Part shown: piece by piece, positions 8,052 through 15,531 of the stretch | Position numbering within the stretch: the first letter of the stretch is position 1 | Layout: every line of letters starts with the position of its first letter | Origin: Actinoplanes sp. N902-109 | Lineage (GTDB): Bacteria > Actinomycetota > Actinomycetes > Mycobacteriales > Micromonosporaceae | Reading direction: 5' to 3' | DNA: 64,000 nt | Assembly (NCBI RefSeq): GCF_000389965.1 | Contig: NC_021191.1 | Coordinates: forward strand, 931,501 to 995,500 | Translations under genes and position numbers: made by a program | The notes under the pieces: generated by a model | Database searches by the model: none | Told to the model about the DNA's origin: nothing | What the model saw: only the letters and a program-made list of their open reading frames with translations

Positions 8052-9041
8052 TCAGCCCGGGCGGCCGTAACCCTGGATGGGCTGGGTGTCGATGCTCGCC
8101 AACCGGACGTTCTCCCCGAACTCGGGAGCGTGGATCATCCGGCCGCCTCCGATGTAGACACCGACATGGCTGATCGGGCTGTAGAAGAACACCAGGTCAC
8201 CGGGGCGCAGATCGGAGCGGCTGAGGCGAGCTGTCACACCGTATTGGCGGGCCGCGTTGTGCGGCAGACCGACCCCAGCCGTACGCCAGGCGGCGAGGGT
8301 CAGGCCCGAGCAGTCATACGACCCCGGGCCTTCGGCTCCCCACAGATACGGCTTGCCGAGCTGGCGGTACGCGAAGTCGACCACTCGACCGGCCGGGCCG
8401 GGGACGTACTCGGGCACCCGGACGGCACTTCCGGCGGCGTAGCGCGAACCGTCGGCGTACGCGATCGATCGCATTTTCTTGAGGGTGGTGATCTCGCCTT
8501 GGACGATGGCCTTGCGGGTGTTGATCTGGGTCTGCAGCCGCCGTTGCTTGGCCGCGAGGGTGTTCAGCACCGCGCGGGTGCCGAGCACCTGGGTGCGGGC
8601 GGCGTCCAGGTCGGCGACCGCGTGTTCCTGGCGGGCGGCGAGTTCGTGCAGCACGAGCAGCCGGTCGACGAACTCGTGCGGACGGTCGGCGGCGAACAGG
8701 GCGACCGCCGCGCCGGTGCGCGTCCGCTGGTAGGTCTGCGCCATGAGGCCGTCCATCACGTCCTGCCGCCGGTCCAGTTCACGGGTCAGCGGGGTGAGGC
8801 CGGCGCCCAGGTCGCGCGCCCGCCGGCGGGTGGCGGCCAGGTCCTCGCGGGTGCTGTTGTACTGCTCGACCACCACTTCCAGCTGACGGGCGGCAGCGGC
8901 GATGCGCTTGTCCAGCTCCGCCGCGGACGGCCGGTCCTGTGGCCGGGCGAGCCTGGTGGTGGCGCCGGCCGGGGTTGCGTACGAGATGAGCAGCAGGATC
9001 GGCAGCAGTGCCGCGGCGACGGCTCGGGCGAGGGTGGGCAC
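8052..9041 (-). CDS. Secreted NlpC/P60 peptidoglycan hydrolase with coiled coil
   Basis: A 329-residue exported cell-wall hydrolase, probably cutting D-Glu-mDAP bonds in stem peptides as RipA-type enzymes do. Signal peptide ~1-28 ends in PAGATT. Residues ~38-190 are charged heptad-like coiled coil, the usual self-inhibition or FtsEX-type docking region. The C-terminal NlpC/P60 domain (~215-329) has catalytic C244 (YDCSG), H292 (SHVGVY) and H304 (MIHAP). The GTG start at 9041 places the signal peptide correctly. Its 3' end lies 4 bases from the recQ stop, convergently. Confidence 0.92.
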   Translation of the reverse strand: MPTLARAVAAALLPILLLISYATPAGATTRLARPQDRPSAAELDKRIAAAARQLEVVVEQYNSTREDLAATRRRARDLGAGLTPLTRELDRRQDVMDGLMAQTYQRTRTGAAVALFAADRPHEFVDRLLVLHELAARQEHAVADLDAARTQVLGTRAVLNTLAAKQRRLQTQINTRKAIVQGEITTLKKMRSIAYADGSRYAAGSAVRVPEYVPGPAGRVVDFAYRQLGKPYLWGAEGPGSYDCSGLTLAAWRTAGVGLPHNAARQYGVTARLSRSDLRPGDLVFFYSPISHVGVYIGGGRMIHAPEFGENVRLASIDTQPIQGYGRPG

Positions 9042-9097
9042 GGTGTACTAACGACACATTCACGACAAAGGCGACTCACGCGGGTGGGTGAGGTGGC

Positions 9098-9117
9098 ATA
9101 CGGGTGGGGGGTATTAT
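9098..9117 (+). promoter_or_regulatory. csoR promoter with overlapping CsoR-type operator
   Basis: ATAC (9098-9101) and GTAT (9111-9114) form an inverted repeat around a G-rich core, the pattern of CsoR operators. The right arm runs into TATTAT (9112-9117), a -10 box 6 nt before the csoR ATG. Repressor binding would cover the -10 box, predicting copper-relieved autoregulation of a leaderless transcript. Confidence 0.6.
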
Positions 9118-9123
9118 GGCGGC

Positions 9124-9438
9124 ATGACCATCGAGCAGCAGAGCGAGCCGCCCCACCACGGGCCGCACGGTTATTCGGGCGACAAGGCCGCCCTGCTGGG
9201 CCGGTTGCGCCGGATCGAGGGGCAGATCCGCGGCTTGCAGCGGATGGTCGACGAGGACACGTACTGCATCGATGTTCTCACCCAGATCTCCGCGGCCAAG
9301 AGCGCCCTGCAGGCGGTCGCCGTCGGGTTGCTGGAGGACCACCTGGCGCATTGCGTGGTTGATGCCGCGCGTGCGGGAGATCCCACCGTCAAGGTGAAGG
9401 AAGCCTCCGACGCGATCGCCCGCCTGATCAAGTCCTGA
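9124..9438 (+). CDS. csoR: CsoR-family copper-sensing repressor
   Basis: A 104-residue all-helical DUF156 repressor. Cu(I) ligands match Mycobacterium CsoR in identity and spacing: C48, H73 and C77 (C-x24-H-x3-C). The DNA-binding helix carries RLRRIEGQIRG. An N-terminal His/Pro segment (HHGPHGYSGDK) precedes the fold. ATG 9124 is used instead of an in-frame upstream start at 9088 because the upstream stretch holds the operator and -10 box. It heads an operon with copZ and a His/Met-rich membrane protein, so copper is the expected signal. Confidence 0.93.
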   Translation: MTIEQQSEPPHHGPHGYSGDKAALLGRLRRIEGQIRGLQRMVDEDTYCIDVLTQISAAKSALQAVAVGLLEDHLAHCVVDAARAGDPTVKVKEASDAIARLIKS

Positions 9439-9459
9439 ATCGTTGAGAGGGAGGCAGTC

Positions 9460-9672
9460 ATGGCTGTCACCAGCACGTACACCGTCACCGGCATGACCTG
9501 CGGCCACTGCGTCCAAGCCGTGACCAGCGAGCTGTCCGAACTCCCGGGGGTCGCCGACGTCCAGGTCGACCTGGGCACCGGTGCTGTCACGGTGACCAGC
9601 GCCGAGCCGCTCGCCGAGGACGCGGTCCGGGCCGCCGTCGACGAGGCCGGCTACGAGCTCGCCCATGCCTGA
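9460..9672 (+). CDS. copZ: CopZ-like copper chaperone (heavy-metal-associated domain)
   Basis: A 70-residue stand-alone HMA domain with the metal loop GMTCGHC (C14, C17) and the beta-alpha-beta-beta-alpha-beta pattern of CopZ/Atx1 proteins. It binds Cu(I) in the cytosol and hands it to a transporter or the repressor. A clear GAGAGGGAGG precedes the ATG. It is 21 nt downstream of csoR and overlaps the next gene by 8 bases. No CopA ATPase is in the window. Confidence 0.93.
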   Translation: MAVTSTYTVTGMTCGHCVQAVTSELSELPGVADVQVDLGTGAVTVTSAEPLAEDAVRAAVDEAGYELAHA

Positions 9673-10645
9673 CGCGCCCTCGGGCCAGACCGAACGCAGC
9701 GCTGCTTTCCGGCTCGCCATGTTCGGCGCGGTCCTCGTGGTGGTGCTGTTCGCGGGGTATGGCATCGGCCGGCTCAACAACTCGGTCGAGGCACAGGCTG
9801 CCACCACCCCGGCGACGAGCACGATGCCGGGGATGTCCATGTCCACCGGCGCGCACGACGACACCGGTGCGGCCCCGCACGTGCACAACACCGACGGCAC
9901 GGTCTCGCAGGTGGCCGGCTCGGGAGCCGCCGCCGGTCAGTCGGTCGGTGGCCTCGCCCTCACCGGCAGCGGCCTCACCCTGCAACCCGTGACCAGCACG
10001 TTCCCGGCCGGCCGCAAACAGCGGCTCAGCTTCCGGATCACCGCGGCGGGCGGGGCACCTGTCACGACGTATGCCGTGGTGCACGACAAGCCGCTGCACC
10101 TCGTGGTGGTCCGGCGCGACCTCACCGGGTTCCAGCACCTGCACCCGGCGATGGCGAACGACGGCACCTGGTCCGTCGACCTCACCCTGGCCGCGCCGGG
10201 CAGCTATCGGGCCATCGCCGACTTCACGGCCGTCGTGGGTGGTCAGCAAGTGCCTGCCACGCTGGGCGTGGACCTCACGGTCGCCGGCAACTACGAGCCT
10301 GTCGCGCTGCCCGCCCCCGCGACCAGCGCGTCCGCCGATGCCTTCACCGTCGACTACGCGGGCACGCCGCAAACTTCCTCGACCCAACCCGTTCTGGTCA
10401 CGGTACGGGACCAGAGCGGCGCCCCGGCGAAGCTGGAGCCATACCTCGGCGCGTACGGGCACCTGGTCGTCCTGCGCGAGGGTGACGTGGGCTATGTCCA
10501 TGTGCACCCGGAGCCGGCGCTGGCCGACGGTGCGGTGAAGTTCTGGCTCGCCGCCCCCGGGCCCGGCCGTTACCGCATGTTCTTCGACTTCCAGGTCGCG
10601 GGCAAGGTGCACACCGCCGCGTTCACGGTGGCGGTGCCGCGGTGA
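9665..10645 (+). CDS. Membrane-anchored His/Met-rich protein of the copper operon
   Basis: A 326-residue protein with one N-terminal membrane anchor (~18-37) and the rest outside. Just after the anchor lies a metal-ligand-rich segment (TMPGMSMSTGAHDD, then PHVHN), followed by two beta-rich repeats that each carry His clusters (PLHLVVV, FQHLHP; GHLVVLR, YVHVHP). Position after csoR-copZ, the 8-base overlap with copZ and the ligand-rich sequence suggest extracytoplasmic copper binding. Proteins of this type are known next to copper genes but are not characterised in detail; the function is inference. Confidence 0.75.
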   Translation: MPDAPSGQTERSAAFRLAMFGAVLVVVLFAGYGIGRLNNSVEAQAATTPATSTMPGMSMSTGAHDDTGAAPHVHNTDGTVSQVAGSGAAAGQSVGGLALTGSGLTLQPVTSTFPAGRKQRLSFRITAAGGAPVTTYAVVHDKPLHLVVVRRDLTGFQHLHPAMANDGTWSVDLTLAAPGSYRAIADFTAVVGGQQVPATLGVDLTVAGNYEPVALPAPATSASADAFTVDYAGTPQTSSTQPVLVTVRDQSGAPAKLEPYLGAYGHLVVLREGDVGYVHVHPEPALADGAVKFWLAAPGPGRYRMFFDFQVAGKVHTAAFTVAVPR

Positions 10646-10683
10646 TCACCGATCGTGGCTGATCCCGGGGCGGCCGGTGTTTG

Positions 10684-10702
10684 TTAGGCTGCCCTAACCT
10701 GA
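10684..10702 (+). promoter_or_regulatory. IdeR/DtxR-type iron box
   Basis: TTAGGCTGCCCTAACCTGA matches the 19-bp DtxR/IdeR consensus (TTAGGTTAGSCTAACCTAA) at most positions and lies ~16 nt before the heme oxygenase start, where bound regulator would block transcription in iron-replete cells. Confidence 0.75.
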
Positions 10703-10717
10703 CCTGGAGGTGCTGCG

Positions 10718-11362
10718 ATGACGTTGGCCGACCCTCCCGCCGAACGGCTTTCCGTCCGGCTGCGGACCGGCACCCGATCCGACCACGACGCGGCACAGGG
10801 CAGCGGATTTCTCGACCGGCTTGCCGCCGGTACCTTGCCCCGTGCGGCGTATGCGGATCTCGCCACCCAGCACTACTTCATCTACGAGACGCTGGAGAAC
10901 GCGGCGACGGCGATGGCGGACGACCCGGTGGCGGGCCGCTTCGTCTTCCCCGAGCTGACCCGGCTGCCCGCACTCGTGGCTGACCTGACGCTGCTGACCG
11001 GCGTCGACGGACCCGGTGACCCGCTGCCCGCCACGCACGAGTATTGCGAGCGACTGCGTGAGGTGGCGTTCGATGAGCCCTGGGGATTCATCGCGCACCA
11101 CTACACGCGCTACCTCGGGGATCTGTCCGGCGGGCAGTATCTCGGCCCCGCGATCGCGAAGGCCTACGGGCTGAACGGCGCCGGCCACCGGTTCTTCGTG
11201 TTCGACGGCGTGCAGCCACCGGCCTTCCGGGCGCGTTACCGGGAACTGCTCGACGAGGTGCGTTTCCCAGCCGACGACGAGGAGCGTTTCCTGTCCGAGG
11301 TCACGGAGGCATACCGGCTCAACATCGCTGTCCTGGCCGAGTTGAAGGAGCGCTGGACGTGA
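10718..11362 (+). CDS. hemO: Heme oxygenase (biliverdin-producing)
   Basis: Cleaves heme to biliverdin, CO and Fe2+ to win iron from heme. At 214 residues it has the normal length. Proximal heme ligand H23 lies in RSDHDAAQ and the distal helix motif GDLSGGQ is at 134-140; HYFIYETLE is also typical of the HmuO family. A GGAGG precedes the ATG and an IdeR-like box lies upstream, so iron starvation should induce it. GTGA overlap couples it to the DUF2470 gene. Confidence 0.93.
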   Translation: MTLADPPAERLSVRLRTGTRSDHDAAQGSGFLDRLAAGTLPRAAYADLATQHYFIYETLENAATAMADDPVAGRFVFPELTRLPALVADLTLLTGVDGPGDPLPATHEYCERLREVAFDEPWGFIAHHYTRYLGDLSGGQYLGPAIAKAYGLNGAGHRFFVFDGVQPPAFRARYRELLDEVRFPADDEERFLSEVTEAYRLNIAVLAELKERWT

Positions 11363-11652
11363 CGTTCACCCCCGATGTCGTCGATCAGATCGCCCACCAC
11401 ATGAACGGCGACCACGCCGAGGACAACCTGCTCATCGTGCGCGGCCTGGCTGGGATCCACGGTGCCGGTGCGGCGCGAATGTCCGGCATGGACGCCGACG
11501 GCATGGACTTCGAAGCCATTGTGGACGGCATCGCGGTGCCGGTGCGCATCCCCTTCTCGCAACGCCTCACCGAACGCCGCCAGGTGCGCGGCGAGGCCGT
11601 CCGCATGTACCACCAAGCCTGCGCAGCCCTCGGCATCGAACCCCGCCACTGA
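11359..11652 (+). CDS. DUF2470 protein
   Basis: A 97-residue stand-alone DUF2470 domain (HHMNGDHAEDNLLIVRGL at the start, IPFSQRLTERRQVR near the end). The same domain is the C-terminal part of HugZ-type heme-utilisation proteins and of a plant glutamyl-tRNA-reductase-binding protein. Coupling by a 4-base GTGA overlap to heme oxygenase and sharing the iron box support a role in heme use. No own promoter is seen. Confidence 0.85.
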   Translation: MTFTPDVVDQIAHHMNGDHAEDNLLIVRGLAGIHGAGAARMSGMDADGMDFEAIVDGIAVPVRIPFSQRLTERRQVRGEAVRMYHQACAALGIEPRH

Positions 11653-11683
11653 ACCCCGCCGGGCGGACAGCCTGCACGGCAAG

Positions 11684-11722
11684 CGAAAGGGCGCCCCGCC
11701 AGTGTGGCGAGGCGCCCTTTCG
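11684..11722. terminator. Bidirectional terminator
   Basis: CGAAAGGGCGCC (11684-11695) pairs perfectly with GGCGCCCTTTCG (11711-11722); the loop can extend the stem with CGCC/GGCG. It sits between the convergent DUF2470 and DEAD-box genes and can serve both. Confidence 0.85.
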
Positions 11723-11737
11723 GCGTTGCAACGTCTC

Positions 11738-14101
11738 TCAGTCGCCGGAACCGGTGCCGACGCCCGCGTCGGAGCCCCCGCTCATCTCACCCGAGCCCGA
11801 AGCCGTGCCCGAGACCGAAGCACCAGCCGAGGCGGCGTCCGAGCCCGAAGCCGTGCCCGAGGCGGCGCCCGAGCCCGAAGCCTTGCCCGAGGCGGCGTCC
11901 GAGCCCGAAGCCTTGCCCGAGGCGGCGTCCGAGCCCGGAGTAGCAGCCGAGGCGGCGTCCGATACCGAAGCCGCGCCCGAGGCGGCGTCCGAGCCGGAAG
12001 CAGAGTCCGCGGCCTTGGCCGAGCGCGAACGCGAGCCCGAGCGTGCGCCAGAAGTCGAGCGCGAACGCGACGTCGAGCGCGAACGCGAGCCCGAAGCGGC
12101 GGTCGAACTCGAAACGGCCACATCCGGAGCAGCCCCGTCGGGCGCCGTCACGTCGGGGGCCGCCACATCCGGAGCCGTCACGTCGGGGGCCGGCACGGTG
12201 GAGGCCGCAGCCGGTTCGGTGGCGCCGTCGGCCGGAGCCGCGTCGGCGCTGCTGGTGGTGCGGCGGCGACGCCGACGCGGCCGGGCCTCGCCCTCCGCGT
12301 CGGCGGTGGACGAGTCGGCGGTCACCGAGGCGCCGCTGGACGAGTCACCAGCCAACGAGCCGCTGGACGAGTCACCAGCCAACGAACCGCTGGACGAGTC
12401 GACGGCCAACGAACCGTCGTTGGACGAGTCGACGGCCAACGAGCCGTCGGCGGACGACCCGGCCGGCGAACCGGTCGACGACGACGCGGAAGCGCCCGCA
12501 AGCGACTCCGGCGCGCCGAGCGAACCCGACTCCGAACCTTCGTCCAGAGCCGGCCCGGAGGTGTCGAGCGAAGCCGAGCCGGACCCGCCTTCTACCGAGG
12601 TCGCTGTGACCGCTTCGCCGGCGCGACGGCGGCGGCGCTGGCGGCGGGGGCGGTCGGTGGTTTCGGCGCTGTCGGCGGCGGCCTCGGGGGCCGGGCCGTT
12701 GTCGTCGCGGCGGGACCGGCCGCGGGAGCGGGACCGGCTGCCGCTGCTGCTGCTGCTGTTACCGCCGCGCTTGCGGGTGCTGCCCAGGTCTTCCTCGATC
12801 TCGGCGGACAGGCCGGCGCGGCTGCGTTCGGCGGTCGGCAGGGTGCCCGAGATGTCCGACGGGATGTCGAGGTCGGCGTAGAGGGCCGGGGAGGTGTGGT
12901 AGGTCTCCGGCGGCTGGGGCATGTTGAGGCCCATCGACTTGTCGATGAGGGCCCAGCGCGGCATGTCCTCCCAGTCGACGAAGGTCACGGCGACGCCCGT
13001 CGCCCCTGCGCGGCCGGTGCGGCCGATGCGGTGGGTGTAGGTGTCCGGGTCCTCGGGGCAGTCGTAGTTGATGACGTGCGTCACACCAGAGACGTCGAGG
13101 CCACGGGCGGCGACGTCGGTGGCGACGAGGACGTCGATCTTGCCGGTGCGGAAGGCGCGCAGGGCTCGTTCGCGGGCGCCCTGGCCGAGGTCGCCGTGCA
13201 CGGCTGCCACGGCGAAGCCCCGGAAGTCGAGGTCCTCGGCGACCCGGTCGGCCGCTCGCTTCGTACGGGTGAAGATCATGGTGAGGCCGCGGCCGCGGGC
13301 CTGCAGGATGCGGGCGACCATCTCGATCTTGTTCAGCGGGTGCGTGCGATAGACGACCTGCTTGGTCAGCGGCGACGGGCCGCTGTCGGCGGTGTGACCG
13401 GCGTGGATGGTCACCGGGTGGTGCAGGAAGCGGCGCGACAGCGCGACGATCGGGTCGGGCATGGTCGCCGAGAACAGCATCGTCTGGCGCTGGTCGGGCA
13501 GCATGGCCAGGATCTTCTCGACGTCCTCCAGGAAGCCGAGGTCGAGCATCCGGTCGGCCTCGTCGAGCACGAGCGCCTTGATGGACTTGAGGTTGAGCTG
13601 CTTCTGCTTGGCCAGGTCGAGCAGCCGGCCGGGCGTGCCGACCAGGATCTCGACGCCCTTCTTGAGCGCGTCGACCTGCGGCTCGTACGCCACCCCGCCG
13701 TAGATCGGCAGCACCCGTACGCCGCGGGTCTTGCCGGCGGCGGCGAGGTCGCGGGCCACCTGCAGGCCCAGCTCGCGGGTGGGCACGACGATCAGGGCCT
13801 GCGGCTTGCCGTCGGCGCCCTCGCCGGGGGAGGTGACCCGCTCGAGCAGCGGCAGGCCGAAGCCGAGGGTCTTGCCGGTGCCGGTGGGGGCCTGGCCGAT
13901 CAGGTCGGTGCCGCGCAGCGCGATCGGGAGCGCGTACTCCTGGATCGCGAACGCCCTGGTGATGCCGGCGGCCGCCAGTGCCTCAACGGTCTCCGAGCGC
14001 ACGCCGAGCTCGGCGAACGTCGGGCTGTCGGCACGGACAGGGGCCCGGGTCAGTGCCGGTACCAGGGCGGGTTCGGTCTCATTCGGTTCGATGTCGGTCA
14101 T
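11738..14101 (-). CDS. DEAD-box RNA helicase with long repetitive disordered tail
   Basis: An ATP-dependent RNA helicase for RNA structure, decay or ribosome assembly. The core (to ~430) has FAELGV, Q motif, Walker A APTGTGKT (71-78), PTREL, GG, TPGR, DEAD (180-183), SATMP, and HRIGRTGRAG. The remaining ~355 residues are low-complexity: RS and RG runs (GSRSRSRGRSRR), two Arg blocks (RRQRRRRR, RPRRRRRR), a Ser/Asp repeat (GSLAVDSSSG-type units) and a Ser/Ala/Gly repeat (SGSDAASG-type units). RhlE/CsdA tails are normally shorter; such tails bind RNA and can drive condensates. The repeat DNA makes length variation likely. Confidence 0.92.
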   Translation of the reverse strand: MTDIEPNETEPALVPALTRAPVRADSPTFAELGVRSETVEALAAAGITRAFAIQEYALPIALRGTDLIGQAPTGTGKTLGFGLPLLERVTSPGEGADGKPQALIVVPTRELGLQVARDLAAAGKTRGVRVLPIYGGVAYEPQVDALKKGVEILVGTPGRLLDLAKQKQLNLKSIKALVLDEADRMLDLGFLEDVEKILAMLPDQRQTMLFSATMPDPIVALSRRFLHHPVTIHAGHTADSGPSPLTKQVVYRTHPLNKIEMVARILQARGRGLTMIFTRTKRAADRVAEDLDFRGFAVAAVHGDLGQGARERALRAFRTGKIDVLVATDVAARGLDVSGVTHVINYDCPEDPDTYTHRIGRTGRAGATGVAVTFVDWEDMPRWALIDKSMGLNMPQPPETYHTSPALYADLDIPSDISGTLPTAERSRAGLSAEIEEDLGSTRKRGGNSSSSSGSRSRSRGRSRRDDNGPAPEAAADSAETTDRPRRQRRRRRAGEAVTATSVEGGSGSASLDTSGPALDEGSESGSLGAPESLAGASASSSTGSPAGSSADGSLAVDSSNDGSLAVDSSSGSLAGDSSSGSLAGDSSSGASVTADSSTADAEGEARPRRRRRRTTSSADAAPADGATEPAAASTVPAPDVTAPDVAAPDVTAPDGAAPDVAVSSSTAASGSRSRSTSRSRSTSGARSGSRSRSAKAADSASGSDAASGAASVSDAASAATPGSDAASGKASGSDAASGKASGSGAASGTASGSDAASAGASVSGTASGSGEMSGGSDAGVGTGSGD
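11823..12002 (-). repeat. 30-bp tandem repeats in helicase tail (Ser/Ala/Gly units)
   Basis: About six consecutive 30-bp units resembling GAGGCGGCGTCCGAGCCCGA (plus-strand view) encode repeats of the SGSDAASG type. The reading frame is kept in all units. Confidence 0.85.
12330..12455 (-). repeat. 27/30-bp tandem repeats in helicase tail (Ser/Asp units)
   Basis: Four imperfect units beginning TGGACGAGTC (plus-strand view) encode SLAVDSSxG / SLAGDSSSG repeats. Two units are nearly identical, as are the other two, suggesting recent duplication. Confidence 0.8.
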
Positions 14102-14364
14102 GAAGTTCTACGGGTGCCTCTCGTGGTGCGCCCGTCGAATTCCTGGGCGCGGTTTGGATAGGGCGCGGGCCACACGCGAGGAGAAAAGATCGCGGGCCGC
14201 ACGCGCGTCGCCGCGGCGATGTCAGCGGGAATCGGCCCGATTTCCGGGCTGATCGGCGCTGGACGAATCGACGCTGAAAGGATCGACGTCTGCGGCGACG
14301 GGGCAAGTCTACCCGACAGAGAGATTGCGCACCTCAAGCCAAAAGCTCACGGTGCCGCAAAGAA
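14102..14364. other. Non-coding interval upstream of the DEAD-box helicase
   Basis: No gene is supported here. It should hold the helicase promoter and leader. Two ATCGACG repeats 14 bp apart (near 14267 and 14281) are the only small motif noticed; their meaning is unknown. Confidence 0.4.
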
Positions 14365-14395
14365 ACGACAGGGGACCGGTTCGGCCCCCTGTCGT
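14365..14395 (-). terminator. Rho-independent terminator of the DUF3107 gene
   Basis: ACGACAGGGG (14365-14374) pairs perfectly with CCCCTGTCGT (14386-14395). Read on the minus strand it is followed by TTTCTTT, giving a classic terminator 70 nt after the DUF3107 stop. Confidence 0.8.
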
Positions 14396-14464
14396 CTGTT
14401 CCATGCGTTTTGCTCCGAGGTGCAGGGAAATGCGGAGCCGGAGCAGGCGCCGCATGCCTGGTGC

Positions 14465-14689
14465 TCAGCGCGTGGTGAAACCGAACGGCCGGTTGGAGCT
14501 CTCGGCGATCTCCACGTAGGCCAGCTTGGCGGTCGGCACAATCACCCTGCGGCCTTTCTCGTCGGTCAGGGTGAGGACGCTGTCCTTGGCCAACGCCTCG
14601 GTCACCAGCTGCTCGACCTCGGCCGGCGTCTGGGCGCTCTCCAGCGACAGCTCGCGCGCCGCGTACTGCACGCCGATCTTGACCTCCAC
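14465..14689 (-). CDS. DUF3107 protein
   Basis: A 74-residue actinobacterial protein of unknown function; begins VEVKIGVQY and contains ELSLES and VPTAKLAYVEIAE, the family pattern. The longer open frame to 14791 adds unrelated Arg-rich residues; GTG 14689 has GGGAGGG 7 nt upstream and gives the family length. It follows the TetR gene on the same strand with a 37-nt gap, a widely kept order in actinobacteria. Confidence 0.88.
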   Translation of the reverse strand: MEVKIGVQYAARELSLESAQTPAEVEQLVTEALAKDSVLTLTDEKGRRVIVPTAKLAYVEIAESSNRPFGFTTR

Positions 14690-14726
14690 GGGGTCCCTCC
14701 CTCTCAGCAGTCTTCCGACATGAAGG

Positions 14727-15389
14727 CTAGCCGATTTCCTGGGACGGGCCCGGTGTTGACTCACCCTGCAGCGGGAAGCTCGCGATGCCACGCCAGATCA
14801 GCGCCGCGACCAGCGCTTCTGCCTCGGCCTTGGGGGTCTGCCGGCCGGTGGCGAGCCAGTACTGGGCGGCCTGCCCGGCCGCACCGACCAGCCCGGAGGC
14901 GATCAGCTCGGCGTTGGCCTGGCTCAGTCCGGTGTCCGAGACCACAGTGTCGGTGACCGCCGCGATGCAACCCTGCTCGACCCGTTCGACGCGCTCGCGT
15001 ACCTGCGGGTCGTTGCGCAGGTCGGACTCGAAGACCAGCCGGAACGCCTCGCTCTCGTGGTCGACGAAGTCGAAGTAGGCCCGTACGGCTCCGTTGACCC
15101 GCTCCTTGTTGTCCGGGGTCGCCAGCATCGCGGTGCGCACTTTGGCGATTATGGCGTCACAGTGCGTGTCCAGCAGTGCCAGATAGAGTTCGAGCTTGCC
15201 CGGGAAGTGCTGGTAGAGCACCGGCTTGGACACCCCGGCGCGCTCGGCGATCTCGTCCATCGCGGCAGCGTGGTAACCCTGCGCCACGAAGATCTGCTGC
15301 GCGGCGGCAAGCAGTTGCTTACGGCGCGCGGAGCGCGGCAGGCGCGTCGGGCGTCCCGCCGTCTGTGCCCCGCCGGACGCAGCGGTCAT
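14727..15389 (-). CDS. TetR-family transcriptional regulator
   Basis: A 220-residue repressor-type protein. The N-terminal HTH is visible in MDEIAERAGVSKPVLYQHF; the remainder is a helical ligand and dimer domain of unknown specificity. ATG 15389 is used; the frame extends further upstream but the residues before it do not fit the family and the ATG has GGAGG 9 nt upstream. An inverted repeat (15391-15411) spans that ribosome-binding region and could be its own operator. Confidence 0.9.
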   Translation of the reverse strand: MTAASGGAQTAGRPTRLPRSARRKQLLAAAQQIFVAQGYHAAAMDEIAERAGVSKPVLYQHFPGKLELYLALLDTHCDAIIAKVRTAMLATPDNKERVNGAVRAYFDFVDHESEAFRLVFESDLRNDPQVRERVERVEQGCIAAVTDTVVSDTGLSQANAELIASGLVGAAGQAAQYWLATGRQTPKAEAEALVAALIWRGIASFPLQGESTPGPSQEIG

Positions 15390-15390
15390 G

Positions 15391-15411
15391 TGTACCAACC
15401 TCCGGTGTACA
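15391..15411. promoter_or_regulatory. Inverted repeat over the TetR ribosome-binding site
   Basis: TGTAC (15391-15395) and GTACA (15407-15411) form a perfect inverted repeat with an 11-bp spacer directly before the TetR ATG. Candidate autoregulatory operator. Confidence 0.35.
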
Positions 15412-15498
15412 AGCGCGGTATGCCCGGTTCGCCATCTGTCGCGGCCCGGGCGGGCAATTGTCGCGACGCTGCAACTTATCGCCACTGCCCCCACACGG

Positions 15499-15504
15499 TA
15501 GCCT
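15499..15504 (+). promoter_or_regulatory. -10 box of the Pro-rich gene
   Basis: TAGCCT about 25 nt before the start region; a GAGGAG follows before the GTG codons, so this transcript would have a short leader. Confidence 0.35.
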
Positions 15505-15531
15505 CAGCACGGGGCAAGCGAGGAGCGCGTG

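Noticed and set aside
9088..9123. Upstream start for csoR
   Set aside because: The segment holds the operator and -10 box; ATG 9124 fits the CsoR family.
11823..12455. CRISPR-like array
   Set aside because: The 27-30-bp units are contiguous, without spacers, and code for protein repeats in frame.
11462..14161. Plus-strand frame of 899 residues opposite the DEAD-box gene
   Set aside because: Arg/Gly repeats mirror the helicase tail repeats; the helicase motifs are on the other strand.
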